In this document: positions 34,661-44,542 of the stretch, one piece after another
Numbering within the stretch: position 1 is the first letter of the stretch
How the letters are laid out: every line of letters starts with the position of its first letter
NCBI RefSeq assembly: GCF_963678635.1
Contig: NC_087063.1
Coordinates: 36,122,540-36,186,539, forward strand
Source: Symsagittifera roscoffensis
Lineage: Eukaryota > Xenacoelomorpha > Acoela > Convolutidae
Reading direction: 5' to 3'
Length of the DNA: 64,000 nt
Program-made: the position numbers and the translations under genes
The notes under the pieces: model-generated
Told to the model about the DNA's origin: nothing
Database searches by the model: none
What the model saw: only the letters and a program-made list of their open reading frames with translations

Positions 34661-35412
34661 GTTTCATATTTGAAAATGTACTTCAAGAAGTACAGAATAA
34701 TTCGAAAATTCAAATCTAAACTGAGCGTGTCTCAATACATGTTCTGAGCATAAGGTCCTACATGTAGTTCCTGAACAAACTAGTGATTTGTTTGAACACC
34801 GATTTTTCATTTGAAAATGTCAAAAGTCTTATTCAATTACAGATAGATTCGTTAAGTCAGTTAATTGTTGTTTGCTATCAATTTTCTTTACGGCTTCAAC
34901 ATTCACTAATTTGGTTACTGAATATAATAGAAAGTTTGTAAAACTCCGGGTTTTAAAAAACTCTAAGACTGGAATCTATCATCTGGGAAATGTCATCAAA
35001 ATTACCTTAAATTAACAAAGGTGGGCTTGTTGTTTTATGGAGGAGTAAAATTTCTAGTGTTTTCCTCCACTTAATGGATAATCTTGTCATTTTTAAAAAA
35101 CCATAATACTTAAAATTATGAAGAGGTATTTAAAGGTCTTTGCTTTAGATGTTTAACTAACTAACAGTTTTCCAGTCGAAACATCCAATGTTTTTACTTG
35201 TAAACAAAAGATACTATTAAAAAGGCGACTTTTTTGTGGCTGAAGTGTTGATCTCCACAAAAAGTTGTGTAACAGTATTTGAACCCCAGCGCAACTCGGC
35301 GAGAGCACCAATATGAGTGGTCGGAAGCCTATATTATGACCCTATAACAAAAAGTTAGAAAATTGGTATGGAATGAGGCTTTTTCAAAAGTCATGTCTGT
35401 ACCTCTTCAATG
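34661..35412. other. non-coding interval, DNA polymerase B expected but not seen
   Basis: No coding sequence. In Polintons a ~1,000-residue polB gene usually occupies one arm. I looked on both strands for SLYP and YxDTDS type motifs between 32 and 36.2 kb and found none. Confidence 0.5.
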
Positions 35413-35671
35413 GACGGTCTGAACGTAGTCGTGCGACATATCAAAATGCTTCTCTCAACCAGCTCATCACTTTTGCACAGAAGTCTAAAGACTGTAGGAC
35501 CTCAAGTTTACGAGATAAATTTTCATACTTTTTTCTGAGATTAGAGAATTTTAAGTTTTATTGTATTTTGATTAACGACTTGTCCAACAATCGCTTACAA
35601 AGTGGTTCAATAAGCTCTCTTTTTCCTAGAAACTTGACGAGTGAAGCATTAGGAGGCAGAGAATTTTAATT
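35413..35671 (-). CDS. coiled-coil ORF fragment in Polinton left arm
   Basis: Minus-strand open frame of ~85 codons with a heptad-like basic helix (LRKKYENLSRKLEVL) after an LPPNASLVKFLG stretch. It could be the second exon or a frameshifted continuation of the gene whose start is at 36082. The overlapping plus-strand frame (35373-35669) has no features. Weakly reminiscent of the coiled coil that follows THAP domains in transposases; not confirmed. Confidence 0.3.
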
Positions 35672-35797
35672 TACAAATTGTTTATACATAAAAAGACCAA
35701 CTGAATGCTATTAAAAATCAATCTGAGTTTCAAGTTTAAAACTGTATACACAATAAAACCAAATGAAAATCAAACAAACGCAATCACAGTTTCAAAG

Positions 35798-36082
35798 TTA
35801 AATAAGATCCAAAAACTCCTGAGCTTTTTCTGGTGTTGTTAGCTTTCGCTTTTTCTTTGGTGCAAGGCATAGAGAGGGAGTCAAGTTTTCCATGTGATTA
35901 CTCACTGTCGCTTCGGGGGTGCGCGTTGGAGTTGAAGATTCTGGTTCGTCAAGCCATGGTGACACTGTAGGAGAAAGATCAGCTTTCGGAGTAACTAATA
36001 AGGGTGACTCATTCTGTTTCATTCACCATAAACGATCAAAAAATTCAATTTCTTCAAAGTCTTGTAACTGGTTTTCACACAT
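35798..36082 (-). CDS. small acidic protein with SV40-type nuclear localisation signal
   Basis: Minus-strand frame from ATG at 36082: an acidic N-terminus (DFEEIEFFDRLW), an in-frame TGA directly followed by ATG (36022), then a 74-codon stretch rich in S, T, P and E and finally PKKKRKL, a canonical classical nuclear localisation signal, before the stop at 35798. Acidic plus Pro/Ser-rich segments with an NLS suggest a nuclear regulatory factor of the element. Function is inference. No family recognised. Confidence 0.4.
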
Positions 36083-36202
36083 AGGAGTAACATCACAATC
36101 GTATTTATACAATTTGTTTTACTGCTTTTGATAAAGTTGAAATATCAATATGAAGAGCAAGAGGGTCGTCAGCAAAGCTTGACGTGAACGGTGAATATCA
36201 CA

Positions 36203-36566
36203 TTGGTAACAATTTGATACCCTCCTTCGATGCATCTTATGAGGGAAACGAGCTGTAAGAATCTCATTTCCCATTTGACTTATCAAGTGGGACAAGTCTA
36301 CATTGACATTATTCAAAACCAAACTGTTGGAGATGCAAAGGCTCCCTTGTTACGCGTCATTGATTCAAATAGACGCATCAAAAACAGTAGTGCCTGCAGC
36401 ATTGAATCTTATCATCGAAAAAACTTCACTAATTTAGACAGAAAAAAAATAATTCACTTCATCTGTACAATCAATATCGGTACAGTTGCGCACAGAAACT
36501 GGAAGACTAGTGCCTTTTGCAGGAACTGGTAAAGTTGTGCTCACTCTGAAAGTCAAGCGCTTTGAT
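36203..36566 (+). pseudogene. minor capsid (penton-like) protein, 3' fragment
   Basis: Duplicates the C-terminal part of the gene at 42403-43245. Read in shifting frames it gives the LLRVIDSN block, a RKNFTNL-like block and the terminal TGRLVPFAGTGKVVLTL block. This last pattern (D/E-x-G-x-x-V-P-F...G-x-V-x-x-x-L) is conserved at the end of Polinton minor capsid (PX) proteins. It ends where a ~635-bp segment holding the basic-protein gene has been deleted, joining directly to sequence equivalent to 43880. Confidence 0.7.
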
Positions 36567-36855
36567 GTTGCATTGGACGGTATACCAAGTATATCTAATT
36601 TCTCCATGGCTAGTTTAAAACACCTTTAAATATTGTGACATTTGACGGTCATTAAATTTCTTACCATTCGCAAGTGCTCAAAATACTAATCAGCTTGAAC
36701 CAAATTGCAATTGAATACGTTTGCGATATCAAGTACATGTGTGCTTATGTTGAAATAGATACAACGCTTTCTTTTGCAAACATATACAATCAATTCGAAC
36801 CTTTTCAAACTCTTCAATTTTAAATTCCAGTTGTTTTGAAACTTTACTCGTTACA

Positions 36856-37226
36856 ATGAATAAAACAAAAACAAACACCACAGCAACTGCAGATAAAGAA
36901 TTTGGCGGTTGCCATTTTGAAGTTTCGGAAAACAGTAAAAAATTAGCGCGTGCTACATTGAAAACATATGACCAAACGGAACTTATGTATACTTGAAAAT
37001 TTTCAAAAAAGCAACTGAAGACGTTGAATTTGAATGTGTACAACGACTTTCCTTAACCAACGAAGACTTTGCAAAATTATTCAAACAGGGAAAAACAATC
37101 CGAGCGCAAACAACTGAATTTTTTGATACTGCTAAAAACAAAGACAAACCACAGTCTAATTGTAAACGTGCCGGGAAATCTCAATTTTCCTCAAACACAA
37201 ACGATTTAAAGCACGACTCGAAATAA
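36856..37226 (+). pseudogene. Polinton ORF-A (copy A)
   Basis: Starts MNKTKTNTTATADKEFGG and, after one frameshift near 36993, continues to a lysine-rich end (TAKNKDKPQSNCKRAGKSQ). About 124 codons, hydrophilic and basic. The frameshift (ACTTGAAAATTTTC) is present in both copies, so it either predates the duplication or the true start lies in the second frame. The TAA stop overlaps the ATG of ORF-B (TAATG). Unrecognised. Confidence 0.4.
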
Positions 37227-38448
37227 TGTTCGAAGTTGTGTTACTCGATTAATTCAAAAAATTTCAACCTAATTTCAAATTTGTTGTAACTGAAAAATTT
37301 CCTAATTTCTCTACTTTCAAAACTTTTTCTTTAGGAAGCCACTTCAAATCTGAGCATTGCCTTTTTTCGATTGAAATTAAAAAAAAAATCCATTATCAAA
37401 AATTGATTCAAGTAGATTCAGAGAAACAATTAAACCAAGTTTTTCCTTCTCAGTGTTCTTTGTATTTTCACTTGCTTCAAATACTTAGTTTCTCCTGCTA
37501 AAGATGTCAAGGGAAACGGTGAGTTATTTGACAAGCTTAAAATAGCTCTCACTCATTCAGCACAACCTGTTGCAGCCAATCTCGATTTGTTAGACTTCAC
37601 TGCAATCAAAAAACGTTTACCCAATTTATTGCTTTCTATAACATCATCTAACAAACAAACTTCACCAAATCAAAACGTCTGCAAAAAATCTCCTGCTGTC
37701 GGGGGACAGAAACGAAGAATTGATAATACAGTTACGCCTGCTGCGTCATCGACGTCAAGCAAATCCGCAAGAATTTCGACTGCAGTTTCAAAGAAACACA
37801 CAGAGAGCAGACATGTTCAAACAGATGAGATTATTACAGAAAGTTTGAAAAGATTTGAAAGTTTAATTAATGGACCCCATTTTGCCACTTTTTGTAAAAT
37901 TTTGATATTTTAACAAGTCGATATGGAAAACTTGATGTAGATAATGATTTTTTATTTGTGAACTTTTTTGTTGAAGAGAAAATTAAAATTTAATTGATAC
38001 TCTTCAATTCACCTTTTTTGTTATGCTGAAATCAGTAGACATGATTTCAACTTTTGATATCAAACTTGTTCATGAAACTTTTAACGACATAAGATCTCAG
38101 TATACAGACAAATCAGTCAGATTCCAGTTTTTTTTAGCCACTTGTTTGTATTTAGATGCTCATAATAATTTGGATTTTATTTCCAAAAAACAGACCTTAT
38201 GGTGGTTTAATTGGAATAGACAATTCGTTGCTCGACAAGCACTTGAAACATTTCAAATTTCTTAGATTACATGCAATATTTCTTGACGCAGCAGGATATT
38301 TGCAGAAAAAAATCATACCGGACCTGGGTACACATACGTTTTGCCTCGTCCAATAAAAAGTTGTTATCTAGGTCACGTGACACGTGTTACGTTTTGCTTC
38401 TTTCTTAAAGCATTCAAACCAAAGTTGTTTCATTTGTTGGAATGTTGA
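37224..38448 (+). pseudogene. Polinton ORF-B (copy A)
   Basis: About 400 codons, many frameshifts. The best-preserved part (37587-37913) has LLDFTAIKKRLPNLL and a Ser/Thr/Lys-rich linker (KSARISTAVSKKHTESR), followed by KRFESLINGPHFA. Downstream blocks are FDIKLVHETFNDIRSQY, RPYGGLIGIDNSLLDKHL and KAFKPKLFHLL. Comparison with copy B shows that these belong to one reading frame that ends 10 bp before the DIEGF gene. No family recognised. Confidence 0.4.
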
Positions 38449-38457
38449 GTGCAAGTC

Positions 38458-39523
38458 ATGTTCACAGAAAGAAAGAAAACTAAAATTTGTTTTTCAACCG
38501 TCCCATTATTTTAGATATTGAGGGATTTAAATGCGGCAAGAAACCTTTCATAATCAAGGAACTTTCTGTTTGCTCTGCTAACACAATTGATACAATTATT
38601 CATTTTCTGCCACCACTTCCATTCAATACTTTATCGAAAGGAGAGAAAAAAGCTTACAATTGGGTATCTAAGTTTCTGTATGGGCTTCCTTGGGACGAAG
38701 GTGAACACCCTTACTCATACTTGGATCGAATTTGTGACAGCATTCGTTTGAGAAACCCAAACTTCCAATTTTTGCTAAAAGTAAACAAAAATAAGTTTTA
38801 TTAGCTGATCATTTGAAATTAACAGTGACCAGTTTAGAAGATTTTGGCTGCCCGAAGATTGAACTCTTATTGAGTCAAGAAAAAGGTATTTGCAAATGAC
38901 ATTCTCTTTTACTTCCCTCGCATCAATTATTATTAAAATGTAACCGTAGAAAATCCAAAATTTTTTTTCGATTGGATACAAAATGCAGTGTCCAATGATA
39001 CAAAGAACCTTATCTCCAAACTTGGCGGTTTACGCTTCGATGACCAATCAGAGTCCTGAAAAAACTTCAACACCAAGAATTTTAGTTAATCGTACGCGGA
39101 CAGGCATATTAGATTGTCAAGGAAGACCTCTCCTGCAAAAACTTGAGCAAATTACACTGAACGATATCAAAATCGATAACTTACGGAAATTTTTTACAGT
39201 TCCTGACTGATTTCACCTGTACAATGTGCAGTCTCCAGGAGTTTTGACAGTCAATTCAATCGTTCCATGTCACTCTGGAAGAGCTGCAACCTCATCTGGC
39301 AGTGAGACGACAAATCCATTTGCATGACCATAAGCTTCCAGCTGAACTGAAAGAATTAGTTAAAACTGATAATGTTGAGGAAATACATTTAGTTCAAGCC
39401 ACTCTCAGAGTTACTGCTCATTTTGCTGTAAAATTCAAATCTAATTGTAACCATGACAAGTTCACAAAAAATGAATTCTTCTTCATTGAGCGAAGAGATG
39501 ATTTGCTCGTTGAACCGAAATAA
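38458..39523 (+). pseudogene. DIEGF-type, DEDD-exonuclease-like protein (copy A)
   Basis: Contains PIILDIEGFKCGKKPFIIKE, then FLPPLPFNTLSKGEKKAYNW, HPYSYLDRICDSIRLRNP and a SLEDFGCPKI block. This matches a hypothetical protein family common in invertebrate mobile elements. The D-x-E start and the spacing to a later H...CNR-K-S-K-F-W block resemble the RNase H-like DEDD exonuclease layout; the assignment is inference. Copy A has frameshifts near 38485 and 38805 and an extra ~170-bp segment (38983-39210 region) missing from copy B. Confidence 0.45.
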
Positions 39524-39903
39524 TGAAGCACATGTGTACCAAGCTTTGTGAATATTAATAAATATATTTATTGGTTGTTTTCATTTTCATTTGATCTTGT
39601 GCGATTATTTTTGATAACATGTCGTGTTTGAAAATTTAAAATTAAAAAAAAAAAATTTGCCAAAATAAAACACACAAAATGTGAATTTAACAGATGAGAA
39701 TTTACCAAAAGAGTTATTAGACTAAATCAGAACCGGAAACGTAGAAAAAATTGTTCGGATACTTCTGACAGACAAAAGCATAGCAAAATATATAATAAAA
39801 TACAAACCAAACGGCAATAGGTCAGAGAGAAAAAAAAGCGATTGGTATGCAGTTGTAACTATCAACCTTAATACAATTAAGCAAAAAATTTCTTCTAGTT
39901 AAC
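39524..39903. other. intergenic AT-rich spacer with poly(A)-like stretch
   Basis: Contains ATTAATAAATATATTTATTGG, possible polyadenylation context, after the DIEGF gene, and A-rich tracts. Same spacer at 46640-47016. It is the largest gap in the otherwise tightly packed block and could hold a promoter for the ATPase-integrase-capsid genes. Confidence 0.4.
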
Positions 39904-40796
39904 ATGGAAAATGAGGAAACCACTGTCCAGAACAAGGATTACGACTTTGTAGACATTGGTGGTGTCGAACAGTCTTTATCACACGGAAACAGATGTTGGA
40001 AGTTTATAGATTCTGTTTCTCTTCCGTCTGCAGAAGTTGTCTTTTCACACAAGTCTGTTTTGTCTTCATTTTGCCATCTTTATCTATTTCAAAAATGTCT
40101 TTTTACAACCTACGTTGTGACGAGACTGCCATTTGGCTTTCAATACTATCCAGTACAATTGGTTACATGTTAACCAAACCCAATTTATAATAATGAATAA
40201 GATCATTCCAACAAAAGATCGTCCTCTTATGTTCGATTCAGGTCCCCCGGGATCTGGCAAAACGGATTTAATTTTTCAAATGCTTCTCAGAGGTACATTC
40301 TATCCATCGTATAACAAGTTTTTTTACTTTTAATAACTTACAGGATTGCATGATTGTCTTTGATGATACCTGTAAAGAAATTTTTAATGAAAAGAATTTC
40401 GTTAAATTAGCTACAGCAGGCCGACATAAAAATGTTCATGTTATTTAAGTCAAGCAAAATTTACCTCAGTAAAGTAAGCAATCACGTACAATAGATTTGA
40501 AAACAACTCACTTACGGTTGTTCAAATCACCTGGAGACATTCAACAAATTGATTATTTAGGCAGACTATTGAATAATGCAAAATTTCTCCGTTATGCGTA
40601 TCAGTTAGCAACGAAAGAAGATTTCGGTCATCTGTTGATAGATTCGGATCCCAAAACTTCAGAATGTCTTCGTTATTCGTCAAACATAGTTCCACCATCG
40701 CCAACCATTTTCTCTTTACCATCCTCAAAAGCAATTATCCAATATCTTGAAAACGAAAGGGAAAGAAGTATGTATATTGAAGCAAATGCTCAATAG
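39904..40796 (+). pseudogene. Polinton packaging ATPase (copy A)
   Basis: FtsK/HerA-type genome-packaging ATPase of Polintons. Walker A reads GPPGSGKT near 40244. Walker B-like DCMIVFDDT is near 40345. The C-terminal block (40497-40796) has DIQQIDYLGRLL, HLLIDSDPKTSECLRYSSN, then the end MYIEANAQ. The N-terminal part starts MENEETT and contains FVDIGGVEQSLS; it might be a separate small gene. About 100 bp between the Walker motifs, present in copy B at ~47440-47540, is deleted, and several frameshifts follow. The last ORF is intact. Confidence 0.75.
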
Positions 40797-40876
40797 TCAC
40801 CATTGTAGATAAATTTTGACAAGAGCTGCTTGATTTGTTATTAGATTTTTTTGCGATTGTTTTGTAAATGTTTTTC

Positions 40877-41649
40877 TGGGACATGTTCAGCTAACAAAAG
40901 TGTCATCGAGAGTAAGAAAGTACCCTTTGAAAAAATTAGTATCCGAGAAAAACGAAAAAAAATTGGCAAACAATAACTCACTGGTTAAATCAATTGAGAA
41001 TATTGTGTTACATTTACCTAAAAAACTAGAACCTTAGGCATGTATGCTGAAGAATTCATCCTCATTCCTCGCAAAACATATGCTCCAGATGAAAAAACTG
41101 CACCACAATCTCAAATCCTTCATAATCCATTAATTCATGACAAATAATCTCAAGTCAATTACATACAGCGATTTCGACTCTCTTTCAGCCGTGACTCTCC
41201 ACCACCATTAAACCCAACATCTTCTATTCCTTTAACCCCTAATTTTTTAGCACCAAGTATTCAAAAAAGAAATGTATCTGCACTTACTAATTTCAGTGGA
41301 AATGGTGATGATGAAGCAGAAAAAGCTGTTGAATCAGGCATTTCTCTGCAGCAAACAAGTTCAAAGAGAATAGAAAAAAAACTATGAAAAAAATAATGGA
41401 AAAACCGCTGAAGTCTTTCGAAAGCTTATGGAATCCATTCAAAAACTATTGCAAGCTAATCAATTGAAAAGGGCAAACATAGTGCTAAAGCAGTTGTTCA
41501 AAGTTGAATCCTTGACTTTAGACGTTGACGGATATGTTTTAATTCAAGACAACTCTCAAACCCAGAACCATGCAATACGACAAGAGAAAAACCCAGAAAA
41601 AAGAATTTTCCTCACCAACGACGACGATGACGACGATGATAAAAACTAG
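40877..41649 (+). pseudogene. Polinton small ORF upstream of integrase (copy A)
   Basis: Blocks are YAEEFILIPRKTYA near 41043, QILHNPLIHDK near 41115, a Ser/Pro-rich linker, then ESIQKLLQANQLKRANI and LTLDVDGYVLIQDN (41428-41560). Many Polintons carry a protein at this place with an LIPxxxY start and a hydrophobic C-terminal strand, which I take it to be. Function unknown. Frameshifted at least twice. Confidence 0.45.
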
Positions 41650-42413
41650 GAAAGCAGGTAAGAATCATTTGCGATGTCAACAAAAGACTGGAAATCCTAC
41701 TATCAGTGAAGAAAAGAAACTCAAAATACTCCACACGAAAGGTCCAGCCGCATTTGGTCGCTACAAAAATTTAGCAAATGCTAGTAAACTCTCCCCAAAA
41801 TTTTTTTAAAGTTTACTGAGATCTCAATCATCACATACAAAGTATGGATTGTTTCGTAAAACATATCCTCCACTAAAACTGATTGTTAACGATATCAACG
41901 AAATTTGGTCTCTTGACTTGGCTTATGTTGATAAATTGGCTAAAATTACCCGAGGGGTACAATGTTTTTAGTTGCTGTCGATTGTCTCTCTCGCTACTTA
42001 CGAGCGAGTGGAACCCCTGAAGACCAAATATGCTAAAGAAACAACCGAAGATTTCAAAAAAATGATCAAACCAAAACAACCAAAAAAAGTTGACAAAGGC
42101 ACCGAGTTCAAAATAGAGTTCGAAAATTATGTACTAAACTATAAATCATCAAATATAATACTAAAAAATCAGCTTTTGCCAAAAAAAACATTCGATCGCT
42201 GAAAATTATTATCTACAAGTACTTGGAGTTTGAATGGACTTTCAGTTATACCGACCATCAACTCAAATTTTTGAAATAGTTGCCATTCCTACTGTAAACT
42301 CTTCAACATACAGTCTCCGTGATGCTGAGAAGGAAGAAATCAACGGAAAGTTTTATGAAAAAGAACTTAGTTTGATTGGGAACAAATCTGATTATAGCGA
42401 AGATGGGCAATGA
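41570..42413 (+). pseudogene. Polinton RVE integrase (copy A)
   Basis: Retroviral-type integrase. N-terminal block TISEEKKLKILHTKG and FGRYKNLANASKLSPKFF; LRSQSSHTKYGLFRKTYPP near 41815; core starts LWSLDLAYVDKLAKI-like near 41905 (first catalytic Asp), VAVDCLSR near 41970, VEPLKTKYAKET, then VDKGTEFK near 42095 (second Asp). The expected catalytic Glu (SAFAER in relatives) reads SAFAKK near 42170, so the DDE triad is lost. The C-terminal block is TYSLRDAEKEEINGKFYEKEL. Stops and frameshifts occur throughout, plus deletion of the FSYIxKLQ helix. It overlaps the capsid gene start by 11 bp. Confidence 0.85.
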
Positions 42414-43245
42414 TGAGTTTACTGTGCACTTGATTTCAACAGCATCAATGAATTTTTTCTCAGACAACTTTTTGGCCTCTTTTAGAAATTCTTGTATAGA
42501 AGAAGTAGACTTGGACGGAGATTGGAGGGTTGCTCTCAGAAACAATTTTCCCAACGAAATTAAACAATGTTGCTGATGAGGAATTTACGTACTTCAGAGC
42601 ATCCGAAGTAGCAGCCAGTAAATCCAACGCTGGCAATCGGAATACAAGTTCCAGACCTTACTATGGCGAAATTTTTTTTTTATCAAATCAGGAGAGTACG
42701 CTTGTATAGAACAATTGATTAATGAGATAAAAACAAAATTCAAAGACAAAATTCATTTCGATGCAAGTCCTCAAGAAATCACGAATAGCATGAGCATTTG
42801 GATGAACGCAAATAAAGGAATCTCATTCCCAAGTCCTCAAATACCCAGTCTGTTAGGCAAAAGCTTGAATATAACATTGGATACATTTTGATACCCTCCT
42901 TCGATGCATCTTATGAGGGAAACGAGCTGTAAGAATCTCATTTCCCATTTGACTTATCAAGTGGGACAAGTCTATTTTTGTCTACGTTGTCATTATTCAA
43001 AACTGTTCGAGATGCAAAGGCCCCCTTTTTACGCGTCATTGATTCAAACAGACGCATCAAAAACAGTAGTGCCTGCAGCATTGAATCTTATCATCGAAAA
43101 AACTTCACTAATTTAGACTACAAAAATATTCACTTCATCTGTACAATCAATATCGGTACAGTTGCGCACAGAAATTGGAAGACTAGTGCCCTTTGCAGGA
43201 TCTGGTAAAGTTGTGTTCACTCTAAAATTCAAGCGCTTTGATTGA
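42403..43245 (+). pseudogene. Polinton minor capsid protein (PX, penton-like), copy A
   Basis: Starts MGNDEFTVHLIST (ATG 42403, inside the integrase end). LDGDWRVALRNN is the hallmark N-terminal block of Polinton/adintovirus penton-like minor capsid proteins (usual form LDGxWEVAL). Further blocks are VADEEFTYFRA, HFDASPQEITNSMSIWM, ISFPSPQIPSLLG, then the C-terminal GRLVPFAGSGKVVFTLK. Four or five frameshifts or stops. The stop (43243-43245) lies 6 bp before the ATG of the basic protein. Role in the family: vertex protein of an icosahedral capsid. Confidence 0.8.
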
Positions 43246-43251
43246 AAACTA

Positions 43252-43596
43252 ATGGAACAAAATTATGCAAAGCAAGTTTCACTTCCTCATTTCTCTGGAG
43301 ACTACCGACAACGCGGCAGTGGATTTGGCGCTTTCGCTGCTGGTATTGGTCGTGTTCCTATACCGTTTTCTACCGGCTGCAAAAAAAAAATGGGCAGAGA
43401 ACTTTTGATGAGTGCAGCGCCAGAACCGATTGATGTCGCTATGAAAAAGAAGCCTCCTAAACAAGCATTGAAAAACACTGTCACAAAAACTGCAAGAAAA
43501 CAACTCGTAGGTGGTAGACGTCGTCGAAAGAAAACAAAGAATGAATTACGAAGAAGAAGGGAATTTGACTTATACAAGTCCATTCATCAGATTTGA
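43252..43596 (+). CDS. Polinton basic core-like protein, intact
   Basis: 114 codons, intact. Begins MEQNYAKQVSLPHFSGD, has a Gly-rich hydrophobic stretch (GSGFGAFAAGIGRV) and a very basic C-terminus (GGRRRRKKTKNELRRRR). Small proteins with this GSGFGA-xAAGIGR motif and Arg/Lys-rich tail recur in Polintons beside the minor capsid gene. By position and composition they resemble adenovirus core protein X/mu or the membrane-active protein VI; which one is inference. Antisense frames at 43279-43583 are shadows. It is the only structural gene here without a lesion. Confidence 0.65.
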   Translation: MEQNYAKQVSLPHFSGDYRQRGSGFGAFAAGIGRVPIPFSTGCKKKMGRELLMSAAPEPIDVAMKKKPPKQALKNTVTKTARKQLVGGRRRRKKTKNELRRRREFDLYKSIHQI

Positions 43597-44168
43597 AATT
43601 TTTTTTCTTCGTTAATCATTACAGCAAAAGTACCGTAAACGGTTTCATAAAAAATAGTTCTTTCGTGATTGGAATATCCGGCAATAATATAACAAGGCAT
43701 TTTTTGAAGAAAATTCAGAAGGAAATCGTAAACGTAACGCGGAAAAAAAAGAAAATGAAATGAATTGTGAAAATTCCTCGGGAGATTAAAAAGGGATTGG
43801 TCTTCTAAAATTAGAAATATAAGGACCTGCTATGTAGTTTCTTATCAGTATACAAAGGGAGGGTGTGTAATTTCTTTATGTTGCATTGGACGGTATACCA
43901 AGTATATCTAATTTCTCCATGGCTAGTTTAAAACACCTTTAAATATTGTGACATTTGACAGTCATTAAATTTCTTACCATTCGCACGTGCTCAAAACACT
44001 AATGAGCTTGAACCAAATTGCAATTGAATACGTTTGCGATATCACGTACATGTGTGCTCATGTTAAAATAGATACAACGCTATCTTTTGCAAAAATATAC
44101 AATCAATTCAAACCTTTTCATACTATTCAATTTTAAATTCCAGTTGCTTTGAAACTTTACTCGTTACA
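43597..44168. other. intergenic spacer
   Basis: No coding sequence. From 43880 on it aligns with 36567-36855 of copy A. Confidence 0.5.
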
Positions 44169-44542
44169 ATGAATAAAACAAAAACAAACACCACAGCAGC
44201 TGCAGATAAAGAATTTGGCGATTGCCATTTTGATGTTTCGGCAAACAGTAAAAGATTAGTGCGTGCTACATTGAAAACATATGACCATATAACCAAACTT
44301 ATTTATTCTTGAAAATTTTCAAAAAAGCAACTGAAGACGTTGAAATTGAATGTGTACAACGACTTTCCTTAACCAACGAAGACTTTGCAAAATTATTCAA
44401 ACAGGGAAAAACAATCCGAGCGCAAACAACTGAATTTTTTGATACTGCTAAAAACAAAGACAAACCACAGTCTAATTGTAAACGTGCCGGGAAATCTCAA
44501 TTTTCCTCAAACACAAACGATTTAAAGCACGACTCGAAATAA
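44169..44542 (+). pseudogene. Polinton ORF-A (copy B)
   Basis: As ORF-A copy A: MNKTKTNTTAAADKEFGD start, same frameshift near 44309, lysine-rich end. Stop and next start overlap as TAATG at 44540-44544. Confidence 0.4.

Larger units (their letters stand above)
36203..42892 (+). repeat. Polinton central block, tandem copy A
   Basis: Gene order: minor-capsid 3' end, ORF-A, ORF-B, DIEGF protein, ATPase, small ORF, integrase, minor-capsid 5' part. It is repeated by 42893-49729. Offsets between homologous frames run from 6663 bp at the start to 7316 just after the deleted basic-protein gene, and 7200-7212 later, reflecting internal indels. Confidence 0.9.

Noticed and set aside
43279-43583. Minus-strand frames of 74-93 codons
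   Set aside because: Antisense shadows of the basic core-like protein gene.
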